From Pseudorhodoferax sp. Leaf265 (GTDB lineage Bacteria > Pseudomonadota > Gammaproteobacteria > Burkholderiales > Burkholderiaceae_C), in NCBI RefSeq assembly GCF_001422365.1, contig NZ_LMMT01000021.1, forward strand, positions 31,051 to 95,050: 64,000 nucleotides of DNA. Direction: 5' to 3'. The number at the start of each line of letters is the position of its first letter. The stretch's first letter is position 1. The translations under genes were made by a program, and so were the position numbers. Shown here one piece after another: positions 18,546 through 26,617 of this stretch. The notes under the pieces were generated by a model that saw only the letters and a list, made by a program, of their open reading frames with translations, did no database searches and was not told the origin of the DNA.

Positions 18546-19436
18546 ATGTCCGTTCTCCCTTCCCGCCGCACGCTGCTCGCCGCTGGCCTCGGCATGGCTT
18601 TTGCCATTGCGGCACCGGCCACCGAACCGCTCAAGCTCGAGGTCTACAACGCCGGCGCCGAGGCGGTGTTTCCCGTCAGCTCGGTGCTCGTGACCGGCCC
18701 GCATGAAGCCGTGCTCGTCGATGCGCAGTTCCAGCGCAACGACGCCCAGGCGCTGGTCCGGCGCATCCGTGCCAGCGGCCGCAAGCTGACCACCATCTAC
18801 GTGAGCCACAGCGACCCCGACTACTACTTCGGCCTGGATGTGTTGCGCTCCGCGTTCCCGCAGGCCCGCATCGTGGCCACGCCGGAGACCGTGGCCGCCA
18901 TCGCCGCCAGCATGGAAGGCAAGCGCGCGCACTGGGGGCCTATCCTCAAGAGCAATGCCCCGGCGCAGTTGGTGCTGCCGCAGGTGCTGCGCGAGCGCCG
19001 CCTCACGGTGGACGGGCAGACGCTGGAGATCCGCGGCCCCGAAGCGGCGCGCAGCTTCGTCTGGATTCCCTCGCTGCGCGCCGTGGTCGGCGGCATCCCG
19101 GTCGCGGCCAACATCCATGTGTGGATGGCCGACACGCAGACGCCCGGCGCGCGCTGCCAATGGCTGCAGACGCTGGATGCCATCACGGCCCTGCAGCCGG
19201 CCACCGTGGTGCCAGGGCACTACCTGCCCGGCACCGACGGCCGGGTGCCGCAGGGACTGGAGAGCGTGGCCTTCACACGCGCCTACCTCGAGGCCTTCGA
19301 GCAGGAGGCCGCCGCGGCGGCGGACAGCACCTCCCTGATCGCGGCCATGCGCAGGCGTTTCCCTGCGCTGGGCGAGCTGTCCTCGCTCGAACTGAGCGCG
19401 CGCGTGGTCAAGGGAGAGATGCGGTGGCCGCAATGA
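18546..19436 (+). CDS. MBL-fold metallo-hydrolase, exported, atypical metal motif
   Basis: A 296-residue protein with a signal peptide (RRTLLAAGLGMAFAIAAPA) and a metallo-beta-lactamase fold. The position of the usual HxHxDH motif reads SHSDPDYYFG, and a late VVPGHY histidine is present. The N-terminal strands VSSVLVTGPHEAVLVDAQF are standard. The changed motif implies altered or reduced metal binding, but resembles a variant known among periplasmic Vmh-type members. The stop overlaps the start of a DsbA-like gene (ATGA), so the two are likely co-translated. Confidence 0.83.
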   Translation: MSVLPSRRTLLAAGLGMAFAIAAPATEPLKLEVYNAGAEAVFPVSSVLVTGPHEAVLVDAQFQRNDAQALVRRIRASGRKLTTIYVSHSDPDYYFGLDVLRSAFPQARIVATPETVAAIAASMEGKRAHWGPILKSNAPAQLVLPQVLRERRLTVDGQTLEIRGPEAARSFVWIPSLRAVVGGIPVAANIHVWMADTQTPGARCQWLQTLDAITALQPATVVPGHYLPGTDGRVPQGLESVAFTRAYLEAFEQEAAAAADSTSLIAAMRRRFPALGELSSLELSARVVKGEMRWPQ

Positions 19437-20083
19437 ATGCCGGCAGCGCCGCCACGCTGCACTACATCTTCGACCCGCTGTGCGGCTGGTGCTATGCGGC
19501 CGCGCCGCTGCTGCAGGCCGCGCGCACGCTGCCGGGCCTGGCGATCGCGCTGCACGGCGGCGGCATGCTGGCCGGCAGCAACCGCCGGCCCGTCACGCCG
19601 CAATGGCGCGAGCATGTGCTGCCGCACGACCAGCGCATCGCCGCGCTGTCGGGCCAGCCCTTCGGCGATGCCTACTTCGACGGCCTGCTGCGCGACACCG
19701 GCGCCATGCTGGACTCGGCCCCGCCGACCACGGCCATCCTGGCCGCCGAGGCGCTGGCTGGACGCGGTCTGGAGATGCTGGCGCGCCAGCAGCGCGCCCA
19801 CTATGTCGAGGGCCGGCGCATCGCGGACGCCGCGGTGCTGCAGGCCCTGGCCGCCGACATCGGCCTGGAGCCCGAGGCCTTCGCCGCGCAGAGCACCGCG
19901 CTGGCCGGCGCGCCCACGCAGGCCCATGTGGCCGACAGCCGCCAGTGGCTGGCGCGCGTGGGCGGCCACGGCTTTCCGACGCTGGCCCTGGTCCGCGGCG
20001 CGCAGCGCACCCTGCTGGACGCCGGCGCCTGGCTGGGCCGCCCCGAGGCCTGGCGCGCCGAGCTGGCGCAACAGATCGCCTGA
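19433..20083 (+). CDS. DsbA family thioredoxin-fold protein
   Basis: This 216-residue protein starts at an ATG that overlaps the previous stop. It has a CGWC redox motif near residue 18 (IFDPLCGWCYAAAP), an inserted helical domain and a C-terminal GGHGFPTLAL cis-proline loop, as in DsbA/FrnE-like disulfide oxidoreductases. No signal peptide is present, so it probably acts in the cytoplasm, as FrnE-like proteins do. Coupling to the metallo-hydrolase suggests they serve one response. Confidence 0.87.
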   Translation: MNAGSAATLHYIFDPLCGWCYAAAPLLQAARTLPGLAIALHGGGMLAGSNRRPVTPQWREHVLPHDQRIAALSGQPFGDAYFDGLLRDTGAMLDSAPPTTAILAAEALAGRGLEMLARQQRAHYVEGRRIADAAVLQALAADIGLEPEAFAAQSTALAGAPTQAHVADSRQWLARVGGHGFPTLALVRGAQRTLLDAGAWLGRPEAWRAELAQQIA

Positions 20084-20115
20084 TCCCTGTTTCGTTTTTT
20101 CACAAGGAGCACACC

Positions 20116-20733
20116 ATGTCCAAGATCGCCATCCTCGGCATCACCGGCAACGCCGGTTCCCGCATCGCCAACGAACTGCTGTCGCGCGGCCACAGCGTGA
20201 CCGGCATCGCACGCGATCCGTCCAAGGCCACGGCGCGTCCCGGCCTCACGTTGGTGGCCGCCGACGCCACGCAGGCCGCCACGCTGGCGCCGCTGCTCCA
20301 GGGCCACGACGTGGTCGTGAGCAGCACGCGCTTCGTGGGCGGCATCGATGCGGCCACGCTGGTCGCGGCCGCGAAACAAGCCGGCGTGCCGCGCATCGCC
20401 GTGGTCGGCGGCGCCGGCAGCCTGGAGGTGGCGTCCGGCGTGGCGCTGATCGACACGCCGCAGTTCCCGGACGCGTACAAGGCCGAGGCCGGTGCAGGCC
20501 GCGTGTTCCTGCAGGCGCTGCGTGGGGAGAAAGACCTGGACTGGACCTTCCTGTCGCCATCGGCCCTGTTCGCGCCGGGCGAGCGCACCGGCAAGTTCCG
20601 CCTGGGTGGCGACCAGCTGCTGGCCGACGCCCAGGGCAACAGCCACATCTCGATGGAAGACTTCGCCATCGCGCTGGCCGACGAGATCGAGCGGCCGCAG
20701 CACGCGCGCCAGCGCTTCACGGTCGGCTACTGA
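20116..20733 (+). CDS. NAD(P)H-binding Rossmann-fold protein (NmrA/YwnB-like)
   Basis: A 205-residue atypical short-chain dehydrogenase: nucleotide-binding GITGNAGSRIANELLSRGH at the N-terminus and the conserved PSALFAPGERTGKFRLG in the C-terminal half. An AAGGAG ribosome site lies seven bases before the ATG. Such proteins act as NADPH-dependent reductases or redox sensors; no specific substrate is indicated. It follows the DsbA-like gene by 32 bases in the same direction. Confidence 0.85.
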   Translation: MSKIAILGITGNAGSRIANELLSRGHSVTGIARDPSKATARPGLTLVAADATQAATLAPLLQGHDVVVSSTRFVGGIDAATLVAAAKQAGVPRIAVVGGAGSLEVASGVALIDTPQFPDAYKAEAGAGRVFLQALRGEKDLDWTFLSPSALFAPGERTGKFRLGGDQLLADAQGNSHISMEDFAIALADEIERPQHARQRFTVGY

Positions 20734-20739
20734 TCCAGC

Positions 20740-21702
20740 TCACTCGATCGCCACCTTGGCGTCCTTCACGAGCCTGGCGTACTTGGCCGTGTCGCCCTGG
20801 ATGCGTGCGGCCATCTGCTCGGCCGTGTCGCCCACGGGCTCGGCGCCGATCTCCTCCATGCGCTTCTTGAAGTCCGGCGAATGGATGATCTTGACCATCT
20901 CGGCGTTGAGCCGGGCGACGAGTTCCCTGGGCGTGGCCGCGGGCGCGAGGATGCCGAACCAGGTGCCCTGGTCGAAGCCCGGCATGCCGGACTCGGCCAG
21001 CGTGGGCACCTCGGGCAGGGTGCTGGAACGCTTGGCCGTGGTCACCGCCAGCGCGCGCAGCTTGCCGCCCTGGATGTGCTGCACCAGCGGCGTCAGCGTG
21101 TCGAACGACAGGTCGATCTGCCCGCCCAGCAGGTCGGTGGTCAGCGGCGCACTGCCCTTGTAGGGCACGTGCACGAGCTCCACGCCCGCCAGGCCCGAGA
21201 ACTGCGTGCCGATCAGGTGCTGCACCGTGCCGTTGCCGTTGGAGCCGTAGGCGATCTTGCCCGGCGCCGCCTTGGCCAGCGCGATGAGGCCCTTCACGTC
21301 GGTGGCGCTGGACTTGGCGTTGACCACCAGCACGTTGGGCACCAGCGCCACCGTGGTGATGGGCGCGAAGCTCTTCTCGAAGTCGTAGGGCAGCTTCTTG
21401 TAGACGCTGGTGGCGATGGTGTGGTGCACCGCGCCCATCAGCAGCGTGGTGCCGTCGGCCTTGGACTTGGCGACGAAGTCTGCGCCGATGGTGGCGCCCG
21501 CGCCAGGCCGGCTCTCGACGATGACGGGCTGGCCCAGCGCCTGCGACAGCGGCGTGGTCAGCGCGCGGGCCAGCGCGTCGGAACTGCCTCCGGGTGGGAA
21601 GGGCACGATCAGCGTGATCGGCTTGTTCGGGAAGGCCTGGGCGGAGGCGATGCCACAGGCCAAGGTCAGGGCCAGCGTGGCGAACGTGTTGCGGCGGTTC
21701 AT
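20740..21702 (-). CDS. Bug family substrate-binding protein, next to tartrate/malate dehydrogenase
   Basis: A 320-residue periplasmic receptor with signal peptide (cleavage near ASAQAFP), the family start KPITLIVPFPPGGSSDALAR, KADGTTLLMG, and HVPYKGSAPLTTDLLGG. It lies downstream of a tartrate/D-malate dehydrogenase-like gene on the same strand with a 109-base gap, so its ligand is plausibly a hydroxy-dicarboxylate. No membrane subunits are encoded nearby. Confidence 0.92.
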   Translation of the reverse strand: MNRRNTFATLALTLACGIASAQAFPNKPITLIVPFPPGGSSDALARALTTPLSQALGQPVIVESRPGAGATIGADFVAKSKADGTTLLMGAVHHTIATSVYKKLPYDFEKSFAPITTVALVPNVLVVNAKSSATDVKGLIALAKAAPGKIAYGSNGNGTVQHLIGTQFSGLAGVELVHVPYKGSAPLTTDLLGGQIDLSFDTLTPLVQHIQGGKLRALAVTTAKRSSTLPEVPTLAESGMPGFDQGTWFGILAPAATPRELVARLNAEMVKIIHSPDFKKRMEEIGAEPVGDTAEQMAARIQGDTAKYARLVKDAKVAIE

Positions 21703-21811
21703 GCGTGTCTCCAGGAATCAGCGGGCAAAGGCCGTCCCCGCAGCGCTTGGTGGCTGCTTCGCAAGGGAACGGGCAAGAAGGGCGCGGGCGCGGGCGCAGG
21801 GCCCGCCGGGC

Positions 21812-22900
21812 TCAGGCGGCCTTGCGCTGGGCGCTGCCGGACACCAGGGCGCAGACGGCCTGCGTGACCTGGGCCGTCGTGGCCTGGCCGCCGAGGTCGC
21901 GCGTGTGCAGCGTGGGATCGGCCGTGACCTGTTCGATGGCAGCCATCACCCGCTGGGCGGCTTCGTGTTCGCCCAGGTGCTCCAGCAGCATCACGACCGA
22001 CCAGAAGGTGCCGACCGGATTGGCCAGGCCCTTGCCCATGATGTCGAAGGCCGAGCCGTGGATGGGCTCGAACATCGAGGGGTAGCGGCGCTCGGGATCG
22101 ATGTTGCCGGTGGGCGCGATGCCCAGGCTGCCCGCCAGCGCGGCCGCCAGGTCCGACAGGATGTCGGCGTGCAAATTGGTGGCGACGATGGTGTCCAGCG
22201 TGGCGGGCTTGTTGACCATGCGCGCCGTCATCGCGTCCACGAGTTCCTTGTCCCAGTGCACATCGGGGAAGCCCGCGGCGACCTCGGCGGCGATCTCGTC
22301 CCACATCACCATGGCGTGGCGCTGGGCGTTGCTCTTGGTCACCACGGTCAGCTGCTTGCGCGGGCGGCTCCGGGCCAGCTGGAAGGCGTAGCGCAGGATG
22401 CGCTCCACGCCCACGCGGGTCATGATGGACACGTCGGTCGCGGCCTCGATCGGGTGACCCTGGTGCACGCGGCCGCCCACGCCGGAATACTCGCCCTCGG
22501 AGTTCTCGCGCACGATGACCCAGTTCAGATCGTCCGGGCCGCAACGCTTGAGCGGCGCGTCGATGCCGCGCAGGATGCGCGTGGGCCGCACGTTGGCGTA
22601 CTGGTCGAAGCCCTGGCAGATCTTCAGGCGCAGGCCCCACAGCGTGATGTGGTCGGGGATGTGCGGGTCGCCGGCCGAGCCGAACAGGATGGCGTCCTTG
22701 CCCTTCAGTGCTTCCAGGCCGTTGGCCGGCATCATTTCGCCGTGGGCGCGGAACCAGTCGCCGCCCCAGCCGAAGTCCTCGAATTCGAAGGCGAAGCCGC
22801 TGCTGCTTGCCGCCACGGCTTCGAGCACTTCACGGCCGGCCGGCACGACCTCCTTGCCGATGCCGTCGCCGGGGATGGTGGCGATCTGGTAGGTCTTCAT
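21812..22900 (-). CDS. Tartrate/D-malate dehydrogenase-like, isopropylmalate dehydrogenase family
   Basis: A 362-residue decarboxylating dehydrogenase. It shows the N-terminal IATIPGDGIGKEV, ANVRPTRIL, VIVRENSEGEYSGVGG (the sequence typical of TtuC/DmlA), VTKSNAQRHAM with the catalytic lysine, the Mg-binding NLHADILSD aspartates, and FEPIHGSA. Family members oxidise tartrate or D-malate with NAD and Mn or Mg. A divergent LysR gene and a downstream Bug receptor complete a typical hydroxy-acid utilisation unit. TtuC and DmlA cannot be separated by reading alone. Confidence 0.88.
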   Translation of the reverse strand: MKTYQIATIPGDGIGKEVVPAGREVLEAVAASSSGFAFEFEDFGWGGDWFRAHGEMMPANGLEALKGKDAILFGSAGDPHIPDHITLWGLRLKICQGFDQYANVRPTRILRGIDAPLKRCGPDDLNWVIVRENSEGEYSGVGGRVHQGHPIEAATDVSIMTRVGVERILRYAFQLARSRPRKQLTVVTKSNAQRHAMVMWDEIAAEVAAGFPDVHWDKELVDAMTARMVNKPATLDTIVATNLHADILSDLAAALAGSLGIAPTGNIDPERRYPSMFEPIHGSAFDIMGKGLANPVGTFWSVVMLLEHLGEHEAAQRVMAAIEQVTADPTLHTRDLGGQATTAQVTQAVCALVSGSAQRKAA

Positions 22901-23007
22901 GGGTCCGTCTCCTTGGGGAACAGTATGGGGATGGATGGACTGTAAGAAGCACGGAAGGTGCTGGATCGGCGCTAAAGTGAATCCATTCTTAACTTGAACT
23001 CAACACC

Positions 23008-23940
23008 ATGGGCCACGGCATCCAGCCCGCCGACCTGGGCTTCTTCTCCACCCTGGCCGGCGCGGCCAGCCTCAGCGCGGCGGCGCGCGAGCTCGGCGTG
23101 ACGCTGCCGGCCGTCAGCAAGCGGCTGGCGCAGATGGAGGCGCGCCTGGGCGTGCTGCTCGTGAACCGCTCCACGCGCCGCATGGGCCTCACGCCCGAGG
23201 GCGAGCTCTACCTGGAGCATGCGCGCCGCATCCTGGCGGACATCGACGGCCTGGGCGAACTGCTGGGCCTGTCCAAGGCCACGCCGCAGGGCCTGCTGCG
23301 CGTGAACGCCACGCTGGGCTTCGGCCGCAGCCATGTGGCGCCGCTGGTCTCGCGCTTCGTGCGCAAGAACCCGCAGGTGCAGGTGCAGCTGCAGCTGTCG
23401 GTCAACCCGCCGGCGCCGACCGAGGACCTGTACGACGTCTGCGTGCGCTTCGGTGTGCCGCCGGACAGCCGTGTCATCGCGCGCAACCTCGGCGCCAACC
23501 GCCGGCTGCTGTGCGCCGCGCCGGCCTACCTGGCGCGGCACGGCATGCCCAAGGTGGCGCACGACCTCACGGCGCACAACTGCATCGGCATCCGCCAGGG
23601 CGAGGAGGCCTATGGCGTGTGGCGGCTGACGCCGGCCAAGGGCAAGGGCCGCAGCGCCCGGCCCGAGGCGGTGAAGACGCGTGGCAGCCTGACCACCAAC
23701 GACGGCGAGATCGCCGTGAAATGGGCGCTGGACGGCCACGGCATCGTGATGCGCGCGGAATGGGACGTGCAGCACCATTTGCGCAGCGGCCGGCTCGTGC
23801 AGGTGCTACCGCAGTACGCCACGCCAGACGCCGACATCTATGCCGTCTACCCGCAGCGCCACCAGACCTCGGCCCGGGTGCGCGGCTTCGTCGACTTCCT
23901 GGCCCAGGCTTTCACGCAGCAGGGCGCGACGGCGGCGTGA
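23008..23940 (+). CDS. LysR family transcriptional regulator (DmlR-like)
   Basis: A 310-residue LysR protein with an N-terminal helix-turn-helix (AASLSAAARELGVTLPAVSKRLAQ) and a typical effector domain (VCVRFGVPPDSRVIARNLG, ALDGHGIVMRAEWDV). It is divergent from the tartrate/D-malate dehydrogenase gene across 107 bases, the same arrangement as dmlR and dmlA, and is probably its activator. The gap has AT-richer ATTCTTAACTTGAACT near the start codon, suitable for a T-N11-A LysR box. Confidence 0.9.
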   Translation: MGHGIQPADLGFFSTLAGAASLSAAARELGVTLPAVSKRLAQMEARLGVLLVNRSTRRMGLTPEGELYLEHARRILADIDGLGELLGLSKATPQGLLRVNATLGFGRSHVAPLVSRFVRKNPQVQVQLQLSVNPPAPTEDLYDVCVRFGVPPDSRVIARNLGANRRLLCAAPAYLARHGMPKVAHDLTAHNCIGIRQGEEAYGVWRLTPAKGKGRSARPEAVKTRGSLTTNDGEIAVKWALDGHGIVMRAEWDVQHHLRSGRLVQVLPQYATPDADIYAVYPQRHQTSARVRGFVDFLAQAFTQQGATAA

Positions 23941-23943
23941 CGC

Positions 23944-24876
23944 TCAGACCCAGGCCAGCCAGAGGTTGATGGTCAGGAAGGACAGCGTCATCGCGGCCAG
24001 CAGCGCGGCCGCGCACAGGCCTTCGAGCTGGTACTTCTGCGCCAGCACGGCGTAGACGCTCATCATGGGCACACAGGCGTAGACCAGCGCGGCCTTGGCC
24101 AGCTCGCTGTCGCCAGGCGGCAGCAGCGTGACGGCCAACAGCACCATGAGCGGGTGCAGCACCAGCTTGCCCAGCGTGATGGCGGCCACGTCGGCCAGCA
24201 TGCCGCCGGGCTTCAGGCCCACCAGCGCGCCGCCGATGGCGAACAGCGCCAGCGGGCTCGCGCTGCCCGCGACGATGTTGATGGTCTGGTGCAGCACGGC
24301 CGGCACCGGCAAGTCCAGCGCCGACACCGTGATGCCCACCGCGATGGCCACGACCAGCGGGTTGCGCACCATGGCATGGGCCAGACCCCCGAGGCGCCGC
24401 AGCACACTGCCCGAGCCGCCGCCGCTGTCGGCCACGGACAGCGCGAGCGGGATCATGAGCAGGTTCTCCACCAGCATCACGAGCGCCAGCGCCACGCCGG
24501 CGGCGGGCCCCAGCAGTTGCGAGGCGATCGGGTAGCCGAAAAAGGCGCTGTTGGAGCCCGACATCCCCATGCCCATGATCGCGGCCTTGGTCACGCCGTC
24601 GCGGCGCACGCGGCGTGCCCAGAAGAAGCCCAATGCCAGCGCCGCGAGCGAGCCGGCCGCGTAGGCCATGAGGAAGCGCGGGCTCAGCACCTCGCCCAGC
24701 GGCCGGCTGGCCAGCGCGCGCAGCAGCAGCGCGGGCAGCGCGATCAGCGTGGCGAAGCGGCCCAGAACGCGCACCTGCGTGGCATCGAACACGCGCAGGC
24801 GCACGCACAGGAAGCCGGCCAGGATCAGCAGGTAGATCGGACCCGTGGCCGCGAGCACATTGCCGACAGCGTTCAT
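23944..24876 (-). CDS. AEC family transporter (auxin efflux carrier-like)
   Basis: A 310-residue membrane protein with about ten hydrophobic segments and the paired five-helix layout of the AEC family. The hallmark stretches include MSGSNSAFFGYP and the central cytoplasmic loop; related bacterial proteins carry malate, malonate or similar carboxylates. It converges on the LysR gene with three bases between stops. The substrate is not shown by context, although the neighbouring hydroxy-acid unit is suggestive. Confidence 0.87.
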   Translation of the reverse strand: MNAVGNVLAATGPIYLLILAGFLCVRLRVFDATQVRVLGRFATLIALPALLLRALASRPLGEVLSPRFLMAYAAGSLAALALGFFWARRVRRDGVTKAAIMGMGMSGSNSAFFGYPIASQLLGPAAGVALALVMLVENLLMIPLALSVADSGGGSGSVLRRLGGLAHAMVRNPLVVAIAVGITVSALDLPVPAVLHQTINIVAGSASPLALFAIGGALVGLKPGGMLADVAAITLGKLVLHPLMVLLAVTLLPPGDSELAKAALVYACVPMMSVYAVLAQKYQLEGLCAAALLAAMTLSFLTINLWLAWV

Positions 24877-24976
24877 CGGAGAGAAGGGAGGGCGGTGTGC
24901 ATCATCGGGAACAGTCGGGATTCTGACCGGTCACCGCCGTCACGCAAGTCGCGTGCCGGTGCCGGGCCCGCTGGAC

Positions 24977-25708
24977 TCAACGCCGTGCCGCGTGCTCCAG
25001 CACCTCGCCGATCGAACGCGCACCGGGCGCATAGGCCGTCATGGCCACGCCAACCAGCGCCACGAACACGGCCGTGGCAGCGAACGGCAGCACGGTCCGC
25101 CGCACCGTGGTGGACAGCCAGTGCGCTGGGTCCTGGCCGCGCAGGTGGCGGAACAGCGCATAGGAGAGCGCACCGTCCACGAGCACCTCGGCGAACAGCA
25201 CCGGCGCGATGTAGACAACGTAGAGCGAGGCCAGCGCCAGGCCGACGGCCAGGACGATGGCCAGGAGCGGGATGGCGAGTTCGTCCCCTTCGGCCGCGGT
25301 GCTGGCGGCGTTGCCCAGCGGGCCCATGGGCGAAGCGTCCACGGACGCGCTGTCGAACGCCGCCGAGGCACCGCCCCCGCCGAAGTCGCCACCGCCACCG
25401 CTCTGGAAACCGGGCATGCGTTCCGGCAACCGTGGCAGCGGCCCCGGAACATCGACCAGGTCCACGTAGTCCGCGGCGTTGGTGCGCAGCCAGAGCCAGA
25501 CCAGGAACAGGAAGAATCCGTAGGCGCAGCACAGCGCGAGCGGATAGCGCAGTGCCATCGCGTCCAGGCCCAGTCGCAGCAGCACGAAGGAGGCGAGCAG
25601 GCCGAAGCCGCCCGTGAGCGCCACGATCAGCGCCATCTGCAGGCGGGGGAAGGCATCGCGCGAGAGGCGCTCGGTCATCTGCCGGATGGCGCGGGCGCGC
25701 GGGTTCAT
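24977..25708 (-). CDS. Hypothetical membrane protein
   Basis: A 243-residue protein I do not recognise. It has two hydrophobic segments near residues 25-75, a Gly-rich linker (SGGGGDFGGGGASAAF, about 120-140) and two more hydrophobic segments near 150-175 and 200-225. No catalytic motif is visible. The ATG overlaps the stop of the DUF1294 gene, so the three genes from 26567 down to 24977 form one operon. Confidence 0.7.
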   Translation of the reverse strand: MNPRARAIRQMTERLSRDAFPRLQMALIVALTGGFGLLASFVLLRLGLDAMALRYPLALCCAYGFFLFLVWLWLRTNAADYVDLVDVPGPLPRLPERMPGFQSGGGGDFGGGGASAAFDSASVDASPMGPLGNAASTAAEGDELAIPLLAIVLAVGLALASLYVVYIAPVLFAEVLVDGALSYALFRHLRGQDPAHWLSTTVRRTVLPFAATAVFVALVGVAMTAYAPGARSIGEVLEHAARR

Positions 25709-26178
25709 GCGCGCCAGGCCTGCGCCAGCGGCGCGTGGAGCGCGACGAAGGCCGCGGTGTTGAGCACGACCGTGGCCCAGAACGCCACCCGGAACGCTGC
25801 CTTGCTGGTCTTGTGGCGCAGCAGCTGCTGCGCCAGGATGGCGCCCGGCCAGCCACCGGCCAGGCCCAGCAGCAACAGCGTGCGCTCGGCGATGCGCCAG
25901 CGGCCCGCAGTGGCGGCCGACTTGTCGATGGCGTAGGCCAGGAAGCAGACGGTGCTGGCCACCAGGTACAGCCCCGCAACCCAGGCCGGCACGCGCCACA
26001 GCAGGGCCACCGCTGCATAGACCAGGAGGAATGCCGGAATGGCCAGGGCGCTTGCCGTGCTCCATGGCGCCGGGCTGTCACGGCGCCGGGCGGCGCGCGG
26101 GACGGGGATGCGCCCCACCGGTACCAGCGCGATGCTCCTGGCGCGCTTGTCCTTCCCGTGGCCGGTGAACCGCGTCAA
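25705..26178 (-). CDS. DUF1294 family membrane protein, TTG start, N-terminus uncertain
   Basis: The C-terminal hundred residues match the small DUF1294 membrane proteins: AYAIDKSAATAGRWRIAERTLLLLG, then GGWPGAILAQQLLRHKTSK, with three to four hydrophobic segments. No ATG is available; the best start is a TTG overlapping the upstream stop (TTGA), giving 157 residues. Many relatives carry an N-terminal cold-shock domain. Here the residues before the first membrane helix (GKDKRARSIALV) look like the end of such a domain, so the gene may have lost it. Function of the family is unknown. Confidence 0.65.
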   Translation of the reverse strand: MTRFTGHGKDKRARSIALVPVGRIPVPRAARRRDSPAPWSTASALAIPAFLLVYAAVALLWRVPAWVAGLYLVASTVCFLAYAIDKSAATAGRWRIAERTLLLLGLAGGWPGAILAQQLLRHKTSKAAFRVAFWATVVLNTAAFVALHAPLAQAWRA

Positions 26179-26567
26179 GCCTTGCGCGCCTGCAGCATGG
26201 CCGCCATCTTCTGGTGCACGAGGTTGATCGCCTTGAGCGGACGGATGAAGACCTTGAACTCGGTGATTTTGCCCGCGGCGTTCCATTGGAAGCTGTCGAC
26301 GCCGTTGACGGCGATGCCGTCGATGTCCACCTGGAACTCCAGCACCGCCGACGACGGGCCCGTGGTCTCGCGGACGTAGCGGAAGCTTTCGTTGAAGAAG
26401 ACGTGGAAGGCGGCCGACAGGTACTGGGTCGTCACCGGCCTGCCGACCTGCGGCGTATGGACCACGGGAGAGTGGAACACGACTTCGTCGGCCAGCAGGT
26501 CGGCGAGGCCCTGGGTGTTGCGTGTGGAGACCAGGTGGTGCCAGGTGGCAAGCGTGTCGATGGCCAT
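26175..26567 (-). CDS. SnoaL-like/NTF2-fold protein
   Basis: A 130-residue single-domain protein of the cystatin-like NTF2/SnoaL fold: an N-terminal helix with NTQGLADLLADEVVFHSPV, followed by strands ending ITEFKVFIRPLKAI. Members are small isomerases, hydrolases or ligand-binding proteins; nothing here points to a particular reaction. It is the first gene of a three-gene unit with the DUF1294 protein and an unknown membrane protein. Confidence 0.8.
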   Translation of the reverse strand: MAIDTLATWHHLVSTRNTQGLADLLADEVVFHSPVVHTPQVGRPVTTQYLSAAFHVFFNESFRYVRETTGPSSAVLEFQVDIDGIAVNGVDSFQWNAAGKITEFKVFIRPLKAINLVHQKMAAMLQARKA

Positions 26568-26617
26568 GGAATTGTCGTTTCAGGAGCTGGTGGCACCCCG
26601 ACGATAGCCGACCCGGC

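Noticed and set aside
18546..19436. Metallo-hydrolase as an antibiotic-resistance beta-lactamase
   Set aside because: The zinc-binding HxHxDH motif is altered and the subfamily is not a known lactamase.
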